A stretch of 64,000 bases of DNA, taken from positions 682,001-746,000 of the forward strand of contig JAQGDQ010002368.1 of NCBI GenBank assembly GCA_030141605.1. Reading direction: 5' to 3'. Source of the DNA: Tubiluchus corallicola (lineage: Eukaryota; Priapulida; Priapulimorpha; Priapulimorphida; Tubiluchidae). A program made the translations under genes and the position numbers. The notes under the pieces were generated by a model. That model did no database searches and was not told the origin of the DNA. It saw only the letters and a program-made list of their open reading frames with translations. How positions within the stretch are numbered: position 1 is the stretch's first letter; each line of letters begins with the position of its first letter. Positions 24,701 through 35,900 of the stretch are shown one piece after another.

Positions 24701-26569
24701 GGCGGCCTGAGAGAAACAGATAATCAGCTAAGAGAATCAAGAGGTTTGTGGTTTTGAGCAAATTCACGTTTTGTAACTAGTGTTAATACTTACAAGCAAC
24801 TGCGTCTCATGTCAATCGTTTTCAATGCAAACTAGTCAAAGATGTTTCTTCCAGCAGCTGATATAGTTTCTCACTTCTGTATGGAGCATAATGCTCAGCA
24901 TTTTTGCTTCTAGTTCCTCTGCATCAAATCTCTCTTTGAGGCTCTTGATTTCTTTATTGTTTTGCAAGAATATATTAGCACGTTGCTGGCACGTTGTATT
25001 TATATTTCAACATGGCTGTTTTCCCGTTGATTATTAGTTGACATTGTTCGAGAATTTAAATTTTTAACAAAGGCTTTTCATCTATAACTTAAAAATTACT
25101 AAAACTATAAACTAAAACTAGTAACTTTCGCAGCGAAAAGGTAATGTATTGTAATATTAAGCTTTGAAATTTCAACTTTGTTAGGGGACTTGCTTCTAAT
25201 ATTATTGTTGTCGAAACTTCAGCACGTTTTTTCTGCGCTACCTGATAAAATAAATAAATTTTAAAGTAAACAAATATTCGGCGTTTTTGACTTTATATTT
25301 AGCTTTTGATTTTCTAATTACACGTCTTGTCAACACTAATTTTGGTTATGGCGAAGTATTAGGTTAACATTTCCTTTTTATCCACTGGCCTTTTAAGCTA
25401 CCATTATTTACAGACATTTGTTTATACGTTTTTAAAAAATCTATAGCGAGTAAAAGATGAGGCAAACGAACAAAATTTAACCAGCTCTTGAGGACATTTT
25501 GTCCTTGTTGATCTTTCTGGCTTTTGATCATTAACTATGTTTAATTTTTAAAACTTTATTTGTGGTACCGCCGATTGAAAAATCTATCGCAGTACAAAGA
25601 TTTTAATATGATGAACTTTCACTGAGAAACGCAAGGCTTAACTATTTGCTTTACCTCGTTACAGAAACCAGCCATATCAATGGCTCAGTGGTGCAGGGGA
25701 ACACGGAGACAGCTGTAACAGAGCAGATAGGCACAGAGAGTGCTTCCTTGCTACAAGCCGACAATGGCTCAGCTAACATGCCAAGATCTGACTCGAACTA
25801 CACAGCAGTGGGCAGTGAATACTGTGCCATTCGGCGCAGTGATACTGTCATGTCACATCTGCAAAGTCCCACCAACGGAGAAATGAAAGTCATTGGGTCA
25901 TCATCTACGTCAGGCGATACGAACTCTGTGGCAAGTGCAAACGCTTGTAAGCAGTGCAGAAACAGCTACACGACTCCCGGCGACGCCAGTACACCTGCTT
26001 GCCGATTCAGAACATTCCATCAAAATGACAATTTATTAGATGCAAACATGGCTGAACAAACAGAGGCCAGCGTGTACACAAATGGCGACCGCAATAACGG
26101 TTATGCATGCGCCGAACGCTATCTCGACTACGACTCGTCGTCTTCTGTGGGGGATACGTATTTTATTGCGCGCAATCTGAAGAATTGTAAGCCGGATTTG
26201 TGGAAGCAGAATAGCGTTGATTCGTTTCAGGGGTGGAAACCTTCGAGTGGCGCACCCATGTTAACAGGACAGTATGTACACGATGAACAGGCTTTGCTAC
26301 AAGAAGATCAGGTAGGCGGGGCATCTGGACAGCCGTTTTTAAAATACTATGATCTCAATGAAGGCACTCCAGATTCCAAGCCCTCTAGTCGTGCCAAGCC
26401 CACCGGTTCGAAGCCTGCAGGAGGACAGATTTATGCTACCATTGATAAGTCAAAGCAACACTACGGTACGAAATCACTACCTAATTACGCGAAATCCAGT
26501 GCACATTTGGCCAGGTCTTACAACAGAAATGTTAGAAGTGGAAGTAATTTTGGTGAGAGTGTCATCTGA
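8964..26569 (+). CDS. Class A (rhodopsin-like) GPCR, three exons, prostanoid-receptor-like
   Basis: Joining 8964-9749, 24536-24743 and 25665-26569 gives an uninterrupted 632-residue frame. Splice phases are 0 then 1, and all sites are GT-AG. The ATG has A at -3 and G at +4, and an in-frame TAA at 8937-8939 lies upstream, which fixes the start. Seven hydrophobic segments fit TM1 (27-50), TM2 (62-86), TM3 (97-124), TM4 (144-165), TM5 (about 190-212), TM6 (about 245-268) and TM7 (276-300). Cys97 and Cys174 can form the usual TM3-ECL2 disulfide, VDRAV (120-124) is the DRY-like motif, WLP (258-260) the TM6 proline motif and NPFLY (293-297) the NPxxY motif. Cys316-Cys317 after helix 8 is a likely palmitoylation site, and Asn23 a glycosylation site. 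The acidic-Arg-Ala motif and the TM4 wording resemble prostanoid receptors, but the ligand is unknown. The TM2 aspartate usual in class A receptors appears to be missing. The cytoplasmic tail is about 315 residues, Ser/Thr/Asn-rich, and ends in ESVI. Confidence 0.88.
10690..10892 (+). mobile_element. Possible SINE or LINE 3' end with (GAA)n tail
   Basis: About 180 bp of balanced-composition sequence, containing several GATAT-type words and TGGCGTCTACAATAGCCACA (a short inverted repeat), ends abruptly in a run of about eight GAA triplets at 10868-10892. Non-LTR elements of many invertebrates end in such short tandem tails. Family not identified; no target duplication established. Confidence 0.35.
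20190..20310 (+). repeat. Dispersed repeat copy 1
   Basis: Shares an extended match with 22983-23110: TTAAATTATTA, then AAGTCTTTCAAGCAGGTAAG, then TGGAAAGTTCTTCGGGA. The copies are in the same orientation about 2.8 kb apart, with substitutions and small indels between them. Origin unknown; it may be an old dispersed element or a segmental duplication. Confidence 0.7.
22983..23110 (+). repeat. Dispersed repeat copy 2
   Basis: Partner of 20190-20310. It shows AAGTCTTTCAAACAAGTAAG and TGGAAAGTTCTTTGGGA in the same order and spacing. Confidence 0.7.
23895..24510. repeat. Fold-back (long imperfect inverted repeat)
   Basis: Read on the minus strand, the left arm gives AAGATAATATATAGTGGCGG, then GTCGTGCATCTTTTGTTTTC. 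The plus-strand right arm gives AAGATAATCCATAGTGGTGC, then GTCGTTGTATATCTTTTATT. Pairing also covers a shared GTGATCG block (near 24020 and 24385) and weakens towards a centre near 24205. Each arm is roughly 300 bp, and I judge the outer 100 bp to be about 70% identical. The words CCTGAAGAT and GAAATGTCGTGC resemble terminal sequences of Penelope-like elements, which is only a hint. The right arm ends about 25 bp before the acceptor of GPCR exon 2. Confidence 0.75.
24536..24743 (+). CDS. GPCR exon 2 (end of TM6, TM7, helix 8)
   Basis: The acceptor is TTTGTTTCAG and the donor AGAG followed by GTTTGT, phase 1. It encodes residues 263-331 plus one base of codon 332: the end of TM6, then TM7 with LFNPFLYGF, then a basic-aromatic helix 8 and a Cys-Cys pair. 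The junction codon becomes GAA (Glu). Confidence 0.9.
24744..25664 (+). other. GPCR intron 2, 921 nt
   Basis: A+T-rich, with no recognisable insert. It ends in a TTTACCTCGTTACAG acceptor. Confidence 0.85.
25665..26569 (+). CDS. GPCR exon 3 (cytoplasmic tail)
   Basis: Encodes residues 333-632 after completing codon 332. It is polar and low in hydrophobic runs, rich in Ser, Thr, Asn and Gly, and clearly less A+T-rich than the flanking sequence, as expected for selected coding DNA. Near the end are QIYATID, a Tyr-containing short motif, and the C-terminal ESVI, which fits the class I PDZ ligand pattern (Ser/Thr-x-hydrophobic). Such tails typically carry GRK and arrestin sites; that role is inferred. 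Confidence 0.88.
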
Positions 26570-26615
26570 AAGCTACTGTAACAATTTCAATTTAAATATT
26601 TGCTGAAGTATCTCA

Positions 26616-26621
26616 AATAAA
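26616..26621 (+). promoter_or_regulatory. Polyadenylation signal AATAAA (GPCR)
   Basis: Canonical hexamer 47 nt after the TGA stop, followed by a T-rich/GT-rich stretch (GTTGTTTTTCGTGT) typical of a downstream element. Confidence 0.7.
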
Positions 26622-26815
26622 GGACGTTGTTTTTCGTGTAAGAAAACAGACAGGTGACAGTGAACTGGCTGTTACACAATGGGAAGCTGTGAGCAGATGC
26701 ACAAAAATATAGTAGCCTACTTTGAAGATGGAAAGGTATACTACTGATGTCAGATAGTTATGACGTGTTCGGAACTTGGCTACTTACTAAGTATAATCTT
26801 TTGAAATGACACACT

Positions 26816-27400
26816 GAATCAGCAGAGATGTCTTAGCCGAGCTCAATATATCCTTCCTCAACGGGAAAAATAACCGCTGAAGCCGCCCATAAACAATTTA
26901 TATAACGATTACTCAGTAATGTACTAACCAAGCGCTTTATCGTGCAGCGGTGTCTTAACTAAGTTCGGATGTGTATACAACTTTTCTCATCAAGAGAGAG
27001 AGAACCGGAAGCAGCATGGCTGTTGAAGCCGCTGAGTAACAATTTGTGTGGCAGTCAATGATTTACTAGTCAGGCTTGGCATTACTTAAATATCGCATGC
27101 AGCCAAGCACACACAGCTCAGAGAGATTTTAGGATAGGATATACCCGCCCTCATCTAGAGAATTTCCCACTGAACCATTTTTCTGAAATATTAAACAACT
27201 GCCATTACCTCTCATTTTCCGAGATATTTTTACAGGCCACAGTGCAAATCATGCAATAATTATATGCCTGAAAAAGTAATGTCTTTAAATATCAGTATCC
27301 TATAGTTTTTCATAAGCCATTCAACAAGGTCTACAATGCACATTATATTAAACGAGAAGCCGCTGAATAGAATCGTCAGTAATTAGATATTTGAATCTAA
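26816..27400 (+). repeat. Decayed tandem repeat with GAAGCCGC core
   Basis: Related segments share a GTCTTA...AACC...GAAGCCGC...AACAATTT...TACTA order. The core GAAGCCGC occurs at 26879, 27025 and 27355. The first two segments align over about 140 bp with many substitutions; the third keeps mainly the core. Origin unknown. Confidence 0.55.
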
Positions 27401-28661
27401 AAGTTCTGATCTGATGACATCCCACTGAAACAGGTAAGCAATGTTGTAGTTAATAGCATGGCCTCTAATGAGCGATCTCGTGCATACTTCCCTCTAACAT
27501 ACTGTCATCGACTCGGCCTAACTACCCCTCGCGTGTGTACATAGAGACAACAAACTCACACAGGAGCATCAATCTTCGCAAATGTATGGCTGCCAAATCA
27601 ATAAAATGCTCGGATTGTTTTGTAACGATGGATGGCCGAACTGTTAAGACGTATAGTGGTGATGGAAGCCAAGAGTTTTCCATTTACCATCTGAACGATG
27701 GTGTTGTAGCAGGCTGAGAGGATTATTATTGATTAATTAAAATATCGACCGGCGAGACCAAAGACAGTGTACATAAGAATCGTTAAAGTCAACAGTAAAC
27801 TCAGCTCAGGATAAGCCAGGGATTCTTCGCAACTGGGTAAAGATAAAATTGGGAGTTAAACTGTTAGGCACTCTTTGAAGTCATGCAGTTAACTCTGATT
27901 TAGAAGATAAAACTATTGATTCGTTAATATTATTTTACAGATTTTTTATTAAGTATTGAAACTTAAGGAGCGCTTATAGTTTAAAATACACTGTAGCAAG
28001 ATGATGAGGAAAGTCTAATAAACGTGTAATGTTGTTTCCATTAGAATTTTGTTTAAATGGAAATTTGTCGAAAATCAGATATTTAGTAATATTTCCAGAT
28101 CGAGACAAAACTGCACCTCAAATACCTTGGCTATGATCAAATCTAGGTTCATATTTTCGTTTTACGACCCTTTATTTCATCTGTATGCTAATCATAATAA
28201 TGTGTTTTTAATGAACAAAATTACTAACTTGGTTAAAGTTTATGAAACGCTTGTGGGAAAAAAGAAAAATTCTCTTTTTGTCGCTAGGCGTTCTAATTCC
28301 TAATGATGTCGCGCAAGTTATGAATCAGTTTTCGTATCAATTAGGTTAAAGTAATCAAATGGCAATTTTTCATTTTTTGACAACCACAAACAATTCATTA
28401 CAGCCTAAGGGAATTATAGCGCACAGTCATTTTTCTATTTGTGATAAGCACAGTAGTCCCTGTAGCATTGATACAACAACACATATACGAGAACTGCACG
28501 GGGAGCTTACATTCATGTTGCTATTACCAATATGCATATTGCTATTACCATCTAGTTTACAACTGTTATGATTACAGCTTTATGCAAGTAGGCGTACATG
28601 TATTTAGCACGGTAATGCGATACTTAAACGAGCTATATTTTCTGGAGTATTTTTATTACTT

Positions 28662-28850
<189 letters not shown>

Positions 28851-29812
28851 AATTCATGATGTAACATGTACATCAAGTAAACAATAGTTTACAACAGTAA
28901 ATAAAGTAAACACGGTGCACAGTGGTAGTTATTTCAACAACACATCAGTTTAACTGGGGGATTAAATTGATTTACATATTTTCCCAAGTAATAAGATGAA
29001 AAGAGATACTCACAAACCAAAAACCAAAGGTTGAAGAAATACCGACTGCAATTAGTATATAATTAGTTTGATTGTAATGAATGAAAAATAATTAGTGGTT
29101 ACATTCAATGATGTTATTCTATTTGCTGGACCTTTTCTACAAGACCACCCGTTTACTTACAAGACTTACACTTTGCAAATATTAAATGACAAAAATCTCA
29201 TACCATTTTCGCCGAGCACTGATACCAATTAATGTAATGAAAAACTGGGGGAGTCGTTGATATCACCAAAACATTAGGCCATGCATTATATGACGTCGTA
29301 GCGCAAGTAAGCTTCTCTGTGTATATTTCGTAGTCCCTGGCCGAGAACATTAAAGACAAGCGAAATTTCATTTAATTTTACGTAGTGCTTTTTTTAGTAA
29401 AGATAAAAGGAAAAAATTAAATGTTCTAATACCTAACTATAACAACAAAACGCATGCCTACAAAACAGACAAAATGGGTTCATTTAAATAGAAAACCGTG
29501 CTCAATGAGAAACGCACAAATTTACGGCATTCGTAGAGAACTAATTATTGTTGCATTGCATTACTGGTACTTATAACAGTTTCACTTGATATCGAATGTG
29601 ATTATTTAGGTAACATTAGGCGCAGATTAGTAATCCTTAAGCAGTTTGTTCGCGAATAATTTTGAGACTTGGACAGTTTATAATTTCGCTAGGTAACGAG
29701 TTCCAATAAACGTAAAATGTAATTCCCAAATGAAAATTAACACACACTGAGTCTAGAAAACTTAATATATAGCCATTGCCTCTAAAACTAAACCTATCGA
29801 ACAAAAGCAAAA

Positions 29813-30180
29813 ATGGTTAAACTTTATTCAACTAATGAGTTATAATGTTACATCAACTTCGTGATGTAAAATGGTTCTTCGTTCTTAAGTTTCATGTACA
29901 TCTTGTTTCATAATAATCTCCTTCTAAAATAACTATGGTTAAACTTTATTCAACTAATGAGTTATAATGTTACATCAACTTCGTGATGTAAAATGGTTCT
30001 TCGTTCTTAAGTTTCATGTACATCTTGTTTCATAATAATCTCCTTCTAAAATAACTATGGTTAAACTTTATTCAACTAATGAGTTATAATGTTACATCAA
30101 CTTCGTGATGTAAAAAGGTTCTTCGTTCTTAAGTTTCATGTACATCTTGTTTCATACTAATCTCCTTCTAAAATAACTAT
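29813..30180 (+). repeat. 122-bp tandem triplication
   Basis: Three head-to-tail units start at 29813, 29935 and 30057, spaced exactly 122 bp. Units 1 and 2 appear identical by eye apart from their edges; unit 3 has two visible substitutions (AAAAAGG for AAAATGG, CATACTAAT for CATAATAAT). Each unit carries a perfect hairpin, TACATCA-ACTTCG-TGATGTA. Near identity points to a recent expansion. Confidence 0.95.
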
Positions 30181-30596
30181 ACAGCTTTTCACACAAATTA
30201 AAGAAACCATTACGAACTCTACATTGGACTGCAGCATAATTTAGTAAGCACCAAATGCAAGGATTTTAAATTGCTTGTATCTAAGCGTCTGATTCTAACA
30301 ATTTACAATTAGATGCAACAATTTAGATGTACAATTTAGCATGTATGATTCAATATATTTCAACAACTTGTCCATTAAAATAGCTCGAGTATTTTCAAGT
30401 TCAAATAAATTATTACTTCAAAGTCACAACGTTCTTTTGTTACAGGTAATTGAACAATAAGCATTTTGCTGACCTCACTTAAATGAACTTCGATCAATCT
30501 AAGCCAACCAAAGTCAAGACCAGTATTGGGTAATGGTCAATTTCTAGCGAAGCTACCTTTCATATATTTCAATATTACGACACGAAACTGCTGCTA

Positions 30597-30763
30597 TCTC
30601 CTCTGTCCCATTCCATCTCTCTTTATGTTGCACTTATTCTGTTTCTTTTTCTCGCTACCTATTCCTCTCTGTCTTTTTCTCTTCCCATTCTTTTTCTCTC
30701 TCTGCCTCTCTCTCGCTCTATCTGTCTCTGTCTCTCGCTCTCTCTCTCTTTCTCTCTCACTTG
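30597..30763. repeat. CT-rich polypyrimidine tract
   Basis: Long imperfect TCTC/CTCTCT tract on the plus strand. The Arg-Glu frame on the opposite strand is a by-product. Confidence 0.85.
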
Positions 30764-32790
30764 CGTGCATCTTTTGGATAAGTAGTGACATAACGATAAC
30801 TGAATAAAGTTTTTGTTTATTAAATTCGTGAAAGCATATCATTAATTTTGCAGTCGATCTTCCAAGGAAATATTGTTTCTTGTTTGACATGCTCCATAAG
30901 CTTCAACGATATTGAATGTCAGTGTTACAGTAGCAGTAATTAGTGTAAATATACGGCTTCAGTTTATCATTACTGTCTACCGGTAATGTTACCAGATGTT
31001 TAGCAGACCGTTTCCGTAATAATGATGCTTGATATCAACACATTATTTTTAAATTAGAACCAAAGGTGTAACGTAGACTCATACAGCAGCACTTGAGTGA
31101 TTATTTACAGTGATGAGTTATTGATTAATTAGACAGTACTTTTCTGCCTGCTAATGAAATGAAACTCATTATTAATTGCTGTTATATTATATACGCAAAC
31201 GAGATTTAATTTTTGTAAGATCTGCAATTAAATATTTCTAATAAAATAACAGCATAAAAGTCTGCACTTATCTACAGACTACACTAGGTTTACATTTTGC
31301 ATTATCGCGCATCTCTTCTACATGCCGTAATTAAGATAATAATCAAGTATTATAGAGTTGCTCGAAATGAAAAGTATCATTTGCAGAACACTGATTTCAG
31401 TAACAAATCAACATGTGTGTACTACCCGAATTATAAAATAAACAATTGTTTATTTAAAATTTCTTGTACATGTGTGTACAGCACAAAACTAACAACTGAG
31501 TAAACGAAGCAACTTAAAGTACATCAACAGCGTAAAGTGACTCTACAAATACTAAATAAATATAGGTAAGAACTCCATAAAGCAGTACTTGGGAAAAATT
31601 AAGCAAAGATAATATAAAGAAACTCCTACACTACAAGCACATAATGTTCAAGATTTATTGATCAAGTCTGTCTATAATGCCATCATAATTTCTCAAGCAT
31701 TCATATTATACACTAACAACGCTCGTTTAATGTGCCGTTAAATCGTGATTACGCGACAGGTTAGAAAAATGCAGCACATTTTCACTTTAAAATCTCAGAA
31801 GTAATAACGAAAGGATGCAAGAAGAGACAACAAAAGAGAAGTGACATTACAGCAAGCCTATATTTAGCACATCAATTAATAAACGCCCTAAACAATAAAC
31901 CCGTAAACCTGTTTTTCAAACGGCGGCGCAAGCGACATCAAAAGCGTGCACAAATAATTGAATGTTTTATCCATGCAAGCTTGATATGACAGGTTAATAA
32001 TTGCAACAAGGATTTAATAATGGAGTAACCCGACTAGACTATCATAGGTAGAGGACTACAGACTTCGCTACAAACACTAAATTTTAATTAATTTGCTGAA
32101 GACTTGGCATGATTTTTTGTAACTGCAGTAATAAAATTAAAATTTTTTACCTAGCTGTTTGCAATAAAATCAAATTTTCGGCCTATACAAACTTGGCAAA
32201 ATTATGTAAAGTAAAATATCATATACAGTATTTAATTTTCTCAATAATTTTTTGCAAATAATTTTCTCTGTCTAACGAGTTAAAAGAACTAGAAAATAAA
32301 GATTGTTGCGAATCAAACTGCATAAGACGCAATTAGCTTCAAACTGCATATAAGGCTTTTAAGACTGAATCAACTCACTAACAAGATGTAAGAAGCTTAC
32401 TATTTCCGTAAGCACTTTGCTATTTTCAAAATTCTACTAACTGCAGCTTACAATCGAAAACTTCTCTTGAAAACGTCGCTCATAAAGAAATTTGACAATC
32501 CCGTTTTTCTTCACAACGTTTAAGATTCGTGTAAAATTTTGCGCAAATTCACCAGTGCTTTGACGATGATCGCTATTTTAGTTCAAACAAATCACAGTCC
32601 ATAGAAAATCTATTGGAAACAAAAACAGATTTAAACGCCTTCGCGCTCCAAGTTTAGAAAAAGGAGGGTTTCAGAGAGAAAACTGATAAGTATAATTGTT
32701 TTCCCGTGCTGATAAACAAAAATGGATCAAATACAGACCATATGTATCACATGAAAGTATTAATAAAGCTTATAGTTACTCGTTGAAACG

Positions 32791-32796
32791 TTTATT
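32791..32796 (-). promoter_or_regulatory. Candidate polyadenylation signal, gene A
   Basis: AATAAA on the minus strand, about 95 nt beyond the TAG stop of ABCG gene A. Confidence 0.5.
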
Positions 32797-32888
32797 TGAT
32801 AGTAGTAAGTACATCAAAACGCAATTTGTAATTTTCATTTTTCAATTAAACTTTCAAACCGTGTCGTTGTGAGGCACAACCTTGGTTG

Positions 32889-32990
32889 CTAAGCGGCTTT
32901 CTTTGCCCGAAAGAGCAAGATTAAATAACCGATCAGTCTATATAGAACCATCAGAGCAAGCAACAATCCTATGTCTTTAGCAAAATTATC
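32889..32990 (-). CDS. Gene A exon 19 (TM6, stop)
   Basis: Acceptor TTTACAG, 33 codons and TAG. Residues 642-674 form the last membrane helix, with a short basic tail (FRAKKAA). Confidence 0.93.
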   Translation of the reverse strand, partial: DNFAKDIGLLLALMVLYRLIGYLILLFRAKKAA

Positions 32991-35900
32991 CTGTAAATTG
33001 TAAAGAAATGAAAAATTACTTGTTCACATTATTTAAATTAATTGTACAAGTACTAGTATATGAATACAAATGAATTCGAATACATATGAATACATAGCTT
33101 TTTATTAAACTAAAATATTATTGTCATTATTGTCATTGAATCAAACATTACGTCGAGAATGGCGCCACATGCCAGTTATTAACTGATACATGTGTAGTAA
33201 CCCTCAACAAGTGATAGGCCTAAGAGCCTTTGTGATTCTGGTTTACGGACAGTTCAGTTTCTTGTATAATATATCTATTACATGAACTTGGATCTAGATT
33301 CAAAAATGTGAAATCAGAACTTTGGAAGACGTCGGTTCTGTAAATTTTTTGACGTTTGACATTTGACATTATTTCCACTATATCTCGGCTGTATGAGGAA
33401 AAGAGTGCCCTTGATGATCTTGTTAAAGTACATATGCCTATGTTAAACAGATGCAATATAAGACAGCCATAAATATTTGCCTGTCATCGTTACCATTATA
33501 TTTCCATTATACATTTTTTCACCTAAATTTGATATAAATAGTACCAGTATTATTTTACAGAGTTGAAATTTACCTGGTCATAGCCAAAAAATTGGAGAAC
33601 TTGCTTCCCGTCGCGTATACAAGTTGTATCATTGCGAAGACAAGCTGAAACAATTTAGCAAGTTTTGAATTTATAATTAAGTTTTTGAGAAACAGCAGAA
33701 TTAATAAACGACTCATTTAGTGTGTAACAGCATGTTATACAAAAACCAAACTTACCAATTTCTTTTATATCCTTCCACTGGTTGATGTTCAAAGCTTCAT
33801 TGCCATGTTTGATTATGCTAAAGTACTCTATCCATTTAAAGTATACAGGGATTGATCTATATAGAAAAAATAAAGATACAGCGTTTCAACCACTGCGGGA
33901 CAAATAAAAGTTCATATGTCTCAATTACAACTTCATGGGTTAACAGATGTCAATTCATCTACAGTGTATCTCTATAGAATATTATCTATAAATGGTTGCT
34001 GCGGACTGTCAGCAAGTTTGACAATCTCAGGCACTAATCGCCTGTAGTTACAAATCTGATACAAAAATTGAGACAACGGTTAAATTTGCAGAGGCAAGGT
34101 CGATTTAAAACGAACTACAGGCGTCTTCTGCCTATCTATGCAGATCATTCTTAGTTTACTCAAAGTGAGCTTATTTACTTTTGGCATGGTTCTGTGTATA
34201 TTAGCATAACTACCCGGCAAGCAGCAGATCTTGGGTTCAACTCCCACTGAAGAGCTCCCACTTGTAAAACAAGCCCAGAAACTAATAATACTGATTCAGC
34301 ACTACATTAAGGTACGTTTGGTAAGTAAGGAATCTAATCCACGTTTAGTTCTTTTTTCAAAAATTATGTTCTCCAAACAATCCAACCAGTGTTACAATAA
34401 ACATTTAACAAGTAACATACAAGCTAGACTATGCTACCAATAATCTAAAAACACTGTGATTCGAAAGTGATTGTAATTAAATTTATAAAGATATAAATTT
34501 ATTATAAGTTATATCTGTATAAATTTATAAGAATATAAACTTACTCTAAATTTAAATTAAAACCTCCGACCACAAACAGTAACAGCATGACGGGAGAACC
34601 AGCAGCCATGACAACTTCGTAGTTTGATGAGCAACAAGACAACATGTAACCTAATGAAAGTACATATTTTGTATTTATTCTAGTAAAATATTAAGTATTG
34701 AAGTATGAAGCCTCTCAGCCCGAAATATCCACAGATCGGCGCTGAAGTCTGTCAGCTAACCCTTAACCTCTTTCAGTGTCTGTAGTCTTTCACATGTGGC
34801 AACGAAACTGCCACCCACAAGGCAACTTGCACCTTTTTACTACATGTGTTGCAATAGATGAACTTGATGAGACCATAAAATGCTGCTAATCAAATAAATA
34901 TGATCAGGAAAGATATAGATATAAAAACCAATAAAGAAAAACGACAGGAGCGAACATTTGATTCGATTTGATTTAACCCTACATTTCAAACATAAGGTCA
35001 TGATGCAAAATATTCACTAGACGATGAAATTGTCAAACAAAACACTAATGATGAATGAAAAACGCACATAAACATAGATTTCTAGATATGTACAAAGATC
35101 AAAATTTTAACTAAATATCTTTAGTTAACTAAACTAAACTATAGAAAAAATAGTCTCAATATTCGTGGGTAAAGAATCTTGCCCCAAATTATTAATGATG
35201 GGATTGAATCTTCTATCATTATACAACTTTACCGCCTTTTACAAAAACGTTTTTACTGTTCTGGATTCTAATCTACAACGTATACGTCATGTATCAAAAT
35301 AAGATTAGCCTATGGCTGATAGTTATTGCATTCGATACTTGCGAATATCTCGTCTGTAGCATTTTACTTTTAAAGATTGTAATTGTAAGAACGTCGCCAG
35401 AGTTAACTTACTTATTGCTACAGCGGCATCCGACGTCAAAATTATTACTCCTACGCAGGTGAAGAAATGAAAGGCAGAAGAATACAAACCTGAAAGATAT
35501 ATTACAAATGATTTTATAGTAGTAGAAATAATCTTTATTAACACAGTAAATAAATCATTGCGGGTGAATTTTACAAAAAAACTCTAAAACAAACAGAGGT
35601 ACGTTTATGACAATGTGTCTAATAAATAACAAATTTTCAACTTGTCGATACACGTTTAAAGCCATATATGCAATAATCAAAAAAGTTTTTTGAAATTAGT
35701 AATGTCCATATGATTATCTTTTTTCCTCATTTCCTTTGTTTTAGAGCACTTCCACACAAAGTGGTTCAGTTTTGTACACTCTTACAGGTACACAACCTTT
35801 GATTACGTGGGATTCTTGACCAGCGGCTAATTTCTATTGTCACCGTATGAACAAACCCTGTACGTTGATACTCTCCTGGCGCTCGTCCATCAGAATGTAC

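Noticed and set aside
30526-30890. Ser/Leu-rich plus-strand and Arg/Glu-rich minus-strand open frames
   Set aside because: Products of the CT-rich tract, not genes.
34181-34260. A true tRNA gene
   Set aside because: Only the B box is convincing; acceptor and anticodon stems do not pair, so it is kept only as a possible SINE.
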